A stretch of DNA of 64,000 bases. It comes from Nannobrachium achirus. Taxonomy: Eukaryota; Chordata; Actinopteri; Myctophiformes; Myctophidae. The notes under the pieces are model-generated. The model ran no database searches. It was given only the letters and a program-made list of their open reading frames with translations, and was not told the origin of the DNA. Shown here in pieces: positions 59,688 to 64,000 of the stretch. The position numbers were made by a program, and so were the translations under genes. Numbering within the stretch: the stretch's first letter is position 1; each line of letters starts with the position of its first letter. The stretch lies in assembly GCA_963921795.1 (NCBI GenBank), contig OY997660.1, forward strand, positions 2,402,245 to 2,466,244. The letters are read 5' to 3'.

Positions 59688-60202
59688 TAGGGACGTGCTG
59701 GCCATTGGGAAAAGCGGGACAACTCCCGAACGGCCGGTTCATTCCTGGCCGGTCCAGGCCGGCCATTAGGAAAAAAAATTAAATAAAATGTCGGCCTTCG
59801 TTACATTTTGGGGGCTGTAAATCGTCACTGTCGGGCAGAAAATCTCGTATCTCCAAGTTTCAAATTTTAACATTTTTACATTTTTTCGCAAAGCAAAGCC
59901 CTGCTTCATCATACAAGGCTGTCGCACAAAAGTAATGAAAACAGCAGATCTACAAGCTTGTAGATCGGCTGTTTTCACTAGTTTAAATCATTTTTAAAAT
60001 GGTTTTGGACATACAAGGTTTCCACCCTACAAATATAACTCATGTAATTGGCCCACTGGCTTGTCACTTTGTCATGATCTGAAATGGCAAATCTTTGAGT
60101 AGCAGCAGCAGCGCTATAGAGAGAGATCTCTCTCTATAGCGCGCAATGAGGGCCTCTCCAACTCTTTTTCCCGGGCTGAATCAGGGGCCCAGCACGTCCC
60201 TG
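59688..60202. mobile_element. 515-bp hAT-type element (GGGACGTGCTGG family), perfect target duplication
   Basis: The ends TAGGGACGTGCTGG and CCAGCACGTCCCTG are flanked by gtcacaca on both sides (59680-59687 and 60203-60210). The interior is related to the GGCACCCC family in reverse orientation although the ends differ. It holds a loopless hairpin module at 59936-59978 and a 32-bp perfect palindrome at 60111-60142. Confidence 0.92.
59936..59978. repeat. Hairpin module copy without a loop
   Basis: TGAAAACAGCAGATCTACAA meets its inverse at AAGCTT, giving a palindrome of about 43 bp with one mismatch. Confidence 0.9.
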
Positions 60203-60783
60203 GTCACACACTGTGCAAAGTCCCTTGTCATTAATAGTGGGCTAAGTGTAAACAGTGAATTATGATTTAGTAAAGGTCCTGTGAAATGATTAGCCTACTC
60301 ACTGTGTCAGATGAGAGAGATGTGTACAGTTCAGAAAACTATAGGGCCGCTGCAAATATCAATTATGTTATAAAGCAATTATTATTTCTGTGTGTGTTAA
60401 ACATTTTTTTCCACGAAATATTGATAAACCACTTGAGCCCTATCTATTTTATTCTTCATTGCACAGCGATGTCATGCAAAAATAGTTACAATATCTAATG
60501 TAGAACTCCATATGGACACGGCTGACCTACAGTATCATCAGTATCATGACATGCAGTCAGATGTCACAAGCACACACAGCCAAGCACAGATGCCAGCAGT
60601 ATAGGCTACTCTACTGCTCTTTGCCTATCTTTCAAAACACGACTCCTCCAGACTATATTTGTAATGGAAATACAATTTATATTCCCCTTCAGGCTATTGA
60701 TCTATTGATTATTGAGAGTTATCGATTATTGATATAGATTATATATTTAATATTCATCTTACTTCGGTTATATTAATATATGA

Positions 60784-61571
60784 CTGTATGCTGAAGTTAT
60801 GAATGTAATATGTAAGCAAGGGGAGTAAATGGGTATGATAATATGTCTTATGAGTTTAGGCCTCAGTGTATTGTACACATAGTTATGCAGCAGCAGGCTG
60901 ATACAGTAAGGTCAAGTTCACTAGCTGTTCCCCTGTAGGCAAGCGGCAGACCTAGACGGCAAGACGACAGGTTAAGGTGTTATGAACGCAAGGAGAATGT
61001 TTCTTGTATCAGGCGTCAGTATTCTGGCTAGGGCAGTGACTACGGCCTCGGCTTATAGCGGTGGGCCTTCCATTCTCAGTCGATAAGAATGGAACACATG
61101 TTCATGCAGTGGTTGGTCAGGGTAGTGTCGCCGCTCTCAGTCGCTGAGCATTGAGCAGCACATTTCATAGTCAGGCAGAAGTGACCTTCCATACTCAAGT
61201 GTTGAGAGAACAAATCTTCTGGTCAGACAGAAGGAATGTCAGTCCTCAGAATTATCTTAACAATGTGTATGTATCCTTGCAGTATCTGTATTTAAGCTGC
61301 CTCAACATCCAGATCGGTGTCAGACTCCCGTTGCCTTTCGAGACAACTGGACCCTGTCCACCTACCGGTATCCTTCTTTCATCTCTTTTTCCTTTCTCCT
61401 CTCTTCTTTCTATTCTTTACTCTTATTTTCTCATTATTGTATTACATAGGAATTATTGTCATATTATTATTATTGTCACATTGTCGTTGTATTGAATACA
61501 TTTGTTATAGACATATCCGTGTCTAACTCTTCATTCTCTCACCGAGGAAATGTTCAATTTCCACAACAATA
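60784..61571 (+). mobile_element. Possible solo LTR (uncertain)
   Basis: A compositionally distinct stretch without frames of note. Its end (CTAACTCTTCATTCTCTCAC, then a CACAACA terminus) resembles the R-U5 end of fish LTR elements. No second LTR, internal region or convincing target duplication was seen, so this is only a possibility. It would be an old fossil. Confidence 0.25.
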
Positions 61572-61855
61572 TTTGCATTCAACCTTGAATATTCAGGCTC
61601 TATTTATAATTCTATTCTATTACATTCTATTCTATAGAAAAAAAGTAATTTTGGGAGTGAACTACTCCTTTAACATGATGTGCTACGATGTGGATACATG
61701 CTGCATGTGTTCTAAAGACGAGCTTGTTAACCAATGAATTAACCATTGTTCACAAATAACAAAGGATACAGTGGGCCTATATAAACATGCGTAACTAATG
61801 AACTGATAATTTGCTAAATTTGCTACATGCAAAGTTTTTTTTTATTCATAGTCAA

Positions 61856-62135
61856 ACACACTCTATAGCGACGATTACTGTCACAATATAGAGCTATTTA
61901 ACACTGTTACTGAACAAACACTCTATAGCGATGATTACTGTCACAATATAGAGCTATTTAACACTGTTACTGAACAAACACTCTATAGCAATGATTACTG
62001 TCACAATATAGAGCTATATAACACTGTTACTGAACAAACACTATAGCAATGATTACTGTCACAATATAGAGCTATATAACACTGTTACTGAACAAACACT
62101 ATAGCAATGACTACTGTCACAATATAGAGCTATAC
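61856..62135. repeat. 60-bp minisatellite, second locus
   Basis: Five units of 57-60 bp with CTCTATAGC...TGTCACAATATAGAG, the same unit as at 12140-12315. Confidence 0.88.
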
Positions 62136-62279
62136 CAGTAAGACTCCCTAATCGGGAGATAAGCGACCGTTGGTCGCTTATCTCCTGTCACACTGCTGAC
62201 ATCAGTATGACATCATACCGTACACAAATGACCCTTATATAAGACCGGCATTATCTACCGACAGATTAGTAACAAGTTA

Positions 62280-62580
62280 GTAACAAGACCCTAGGGGGTC
62301 CTCAGAGTTACTACAGGGGGTCCTCCAAATCCTTATGTGATAGGATAATTATTTTAAATTATCAACTTGAACCCTCGCATCCTTATTCTGAGGAGAACTT
62401 ACCCAAAAATAGCAGATCTACAAGCTCTCAATGCCTCGCGCTGCGAGGCACCCTGCCCATCCAGCTTGGCAAAAAGGTTTGGTGTAGAGGTAAAAAAAGA
62501 GCAGACCAAGTACAGAGTGAAAGGTCAAGTTTACTAAGTATCGACGATTTAAGATTTTAATTGGTTAAGTATCAAACAAG
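62280..62580. mobile_element. hAT-type fragment of the CCTGCTTCATCTCTC family
   Basis: It contains GGGGGTCCTCAGAGTTACTA, half a hairpin module near 62405-62465 and GGTCAAGTTTACTAAGTATC, closely matching 13305-13625. Confidence 0.65.
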
Positions 62581-62589
62581 ACTATGAAT

Positions 62590-63094
62590 CTCACATTTCC
62601 ACTTATTTATTGGCACACACCAAAAAGGAACGCTTACGTGTTTCGGCTAAGAGCCTTCGTCAGAGCATTCATATCACATAAAGTCAACTCACTTTATAGG
62701 GAAGGTCAGTGTTCACATACAGCTGAATTCACAGATTAATCACCAGTGTCCAATCACAGACAGTGGTTGATTAAATAAATTAAATCATCATTATACAGGC
62801 AATAAACAATGATTCAAAGTCAGTCTTAACCCAAAAAGCACTTTAGGCTGTAATCATCATTAAGTCCATTGGGTGTCATTGTGTTAAGTGTGTATATCCA
62901 TAGCATCTCTCTTTGGGCTAGTCTCTTTAAGATATCACCCCCTCTGGTGGGCATCACGATTCTCTCTATCCCAGTGAATCTTAATGAGGAGGGTGAACCA
63001 TGATTCGCTTCAGCATAATGTTTTGCAATCGCATAATCCATATTTCCTGTACGGATTGCAGTTTTGTGCTCAGATATTCTTTGTTTGAGTGGTC
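62590..63094 (-). mobile_element. Inverted partial copy of a Penelope-like element end
   Basis: The minus strand matches the plus-strand sequence from 63681 to the window end, including the GIY-YIG region's C-terminal part. Penelope-like elements often carry such inverted terminal pieces. It includes a hammerhead-like fold near 62637-62665. Confidence 0.8.
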
Positions 63095-64000
63095 GAAAAA
63101 AGAACGCAATTCAATTCTACATGCTACCAGTAACCATCCTAAGTATCTAAAGGACAACATTCCAGCAGGTCAATTTTTGAGGCTCAAACGCAACTGTTCA
63201 GATCCTGATGACTTTCTCTCCAAACAAGCCACGATGAGTGCTCGGTTTGAAGACAGGGGCTATTCCTCCAATTCTATTCAGAAAGCCGTACAGTGTGCCA
63301 ATAACACCTCCCGCTCTGATCTTTTATCGAATTCACCCAAAACTAAAAAAACAAACACTGGCATGTGCTCCAAGCAGAGCCATCTGTGAAGGACCTCTGC
63401 AAATCTCCACCACTTGTTGCATTCAGGAGAGCACCCACAATCAAAGGTACAGTCATGTACAAGAATATGGTCCCAGAAAATACCACATGGCTGTCAACAA
63501 CTGGAATGTTTAAATGTGGCAATTGTGCTTGTTGCAACAATACATCGGACAAGAAATGTTTTAATCATCCCCACAGTGGAAGAAAGATCCCTATACGTGA
63601 ATTCATAAACTGCAAATCAACACATGTGATCTACATGCTGCTATGTCCCTGTGGTCTAGCGTACGTTGGACAAACTAAACGACCACTCAAACAAAGAATA
63701 TCTGAGCACAAAACTGCAATCCGTACAGGAAATATGGATTATGCGATTGCAAAACATTATGCTGAAGCGAATCATGGTTCACCCTCCTCATTAAGATTCA
63801 CTGGGATAGAGAGAATCGTGATGCCCACCAGAGGGGGTGATAGCCCAAAGAGAGATGCTGTGGATATACACACTTAACACAATGACACCCAATGGACTTA
63901 ATGATGATTACAGCCTAAAGTGCTTTTTGGGTTAAGACTGACTTTGAATCATTGTTTATTGGCTGTATAATGATGATTTAATTTATTTAATCAACCACTG
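63095..64000 (+). mobile_element. Penelope-like retroelement 3' part, continuing past the window
   Basis: Coding similarity covers the end of the reverse transcriptase (HPKYLKDNIPAGQFLRLKRN, SARFEDRGY) and the linker and GIY-YIG endonuclease typical of Penelope-like elements (CGNCACCNN, HPHSGRKI, VIYMLLCPCGLAYVGQTKR). Only the C-terminal part is present and it looks broken in a small number of places, so it is a fossil. High similarity between its two inverted parts suggests a fairly young insertion. Confidence 0.8.

Noticed and set aside
60784-61571. A full LTR retroelement
   Set aside because: No internal region or second LTR is visible; kept only as a low-confidence possible solo LTR.

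Overview
The window looks like nuclear DNA of a ray-finned (teleost) fish. The reasons are three split vertebrate-type genes, a teleost-expanded NLR immune receptor, fish hAT/MITE families, a Penelope-like element and an extreme load of (CA)n, (GACA)n and minisatellite DNA. I cannot name the species. All three recognisable host genes are on the minus strand, and every exon reported was found by joining protein similarity to a splice acceptor and donor in compatible phase.

Region 1 (about 1.9-9.7 kb): ssbp1, the mitochondrial single-stranded DNA-binding protein. It has a CpG-type promoter and untranslated exon near 9.65-9.72 kb and five coding exons; the last short exon lies outside or was not found. 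Its introns hold a 2.4 kb DNA transposon and several microsatellites. Region 2 (9.9-15.4 kb): LINE 3' fragments, hAT-type non-autonomous elements and large CT-rich minisatellites. Region 3 (15.9-45.0 kb): one large NLR gene (NLRC3/NLR-C type) of 16 coding exons with a continuous 1,386-codon reading frame. Its order is start exon, eight N-terminal peptide-repeat exons, a degenerate RING exon, a FISNA-NACHT exon, three LRR exons, a linker and B30.2 (PRY-SPRY). The N-terminal exons were multiplied by segmental tandem duplication, including two essentially identical 3,510-bp units. Region 4 (45-54 kb): no host gene seen; hAT elements, tandem arrays and microsatellites. Region 5 (54.5-57.3 kb): two exons of a serine/threonine dehydratase (SDS/SDSL type). 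Region 6 (57.4-64 kb): mobile DNA only, ending in a Penelope-like retroelement with an inverted copy of its own end.

Two patterns stand out. First, five minisatellite arrays sit on exon edges and repeat the exon end together with its splice site: ssbp1 exon 6, NLR exon 1, NLR LRR exon 3, and both the acceptor and the donor side of SDS exons. Second, a 45-90 bp hairpin with arms like AGCAGATCTACAAGCTC occurs about 35 times inside several different hAT-like families. Its two arms often carry matching changes, so pairing is kept while sequence drifts. Both are read directly from the sequence; their meaning is inference.
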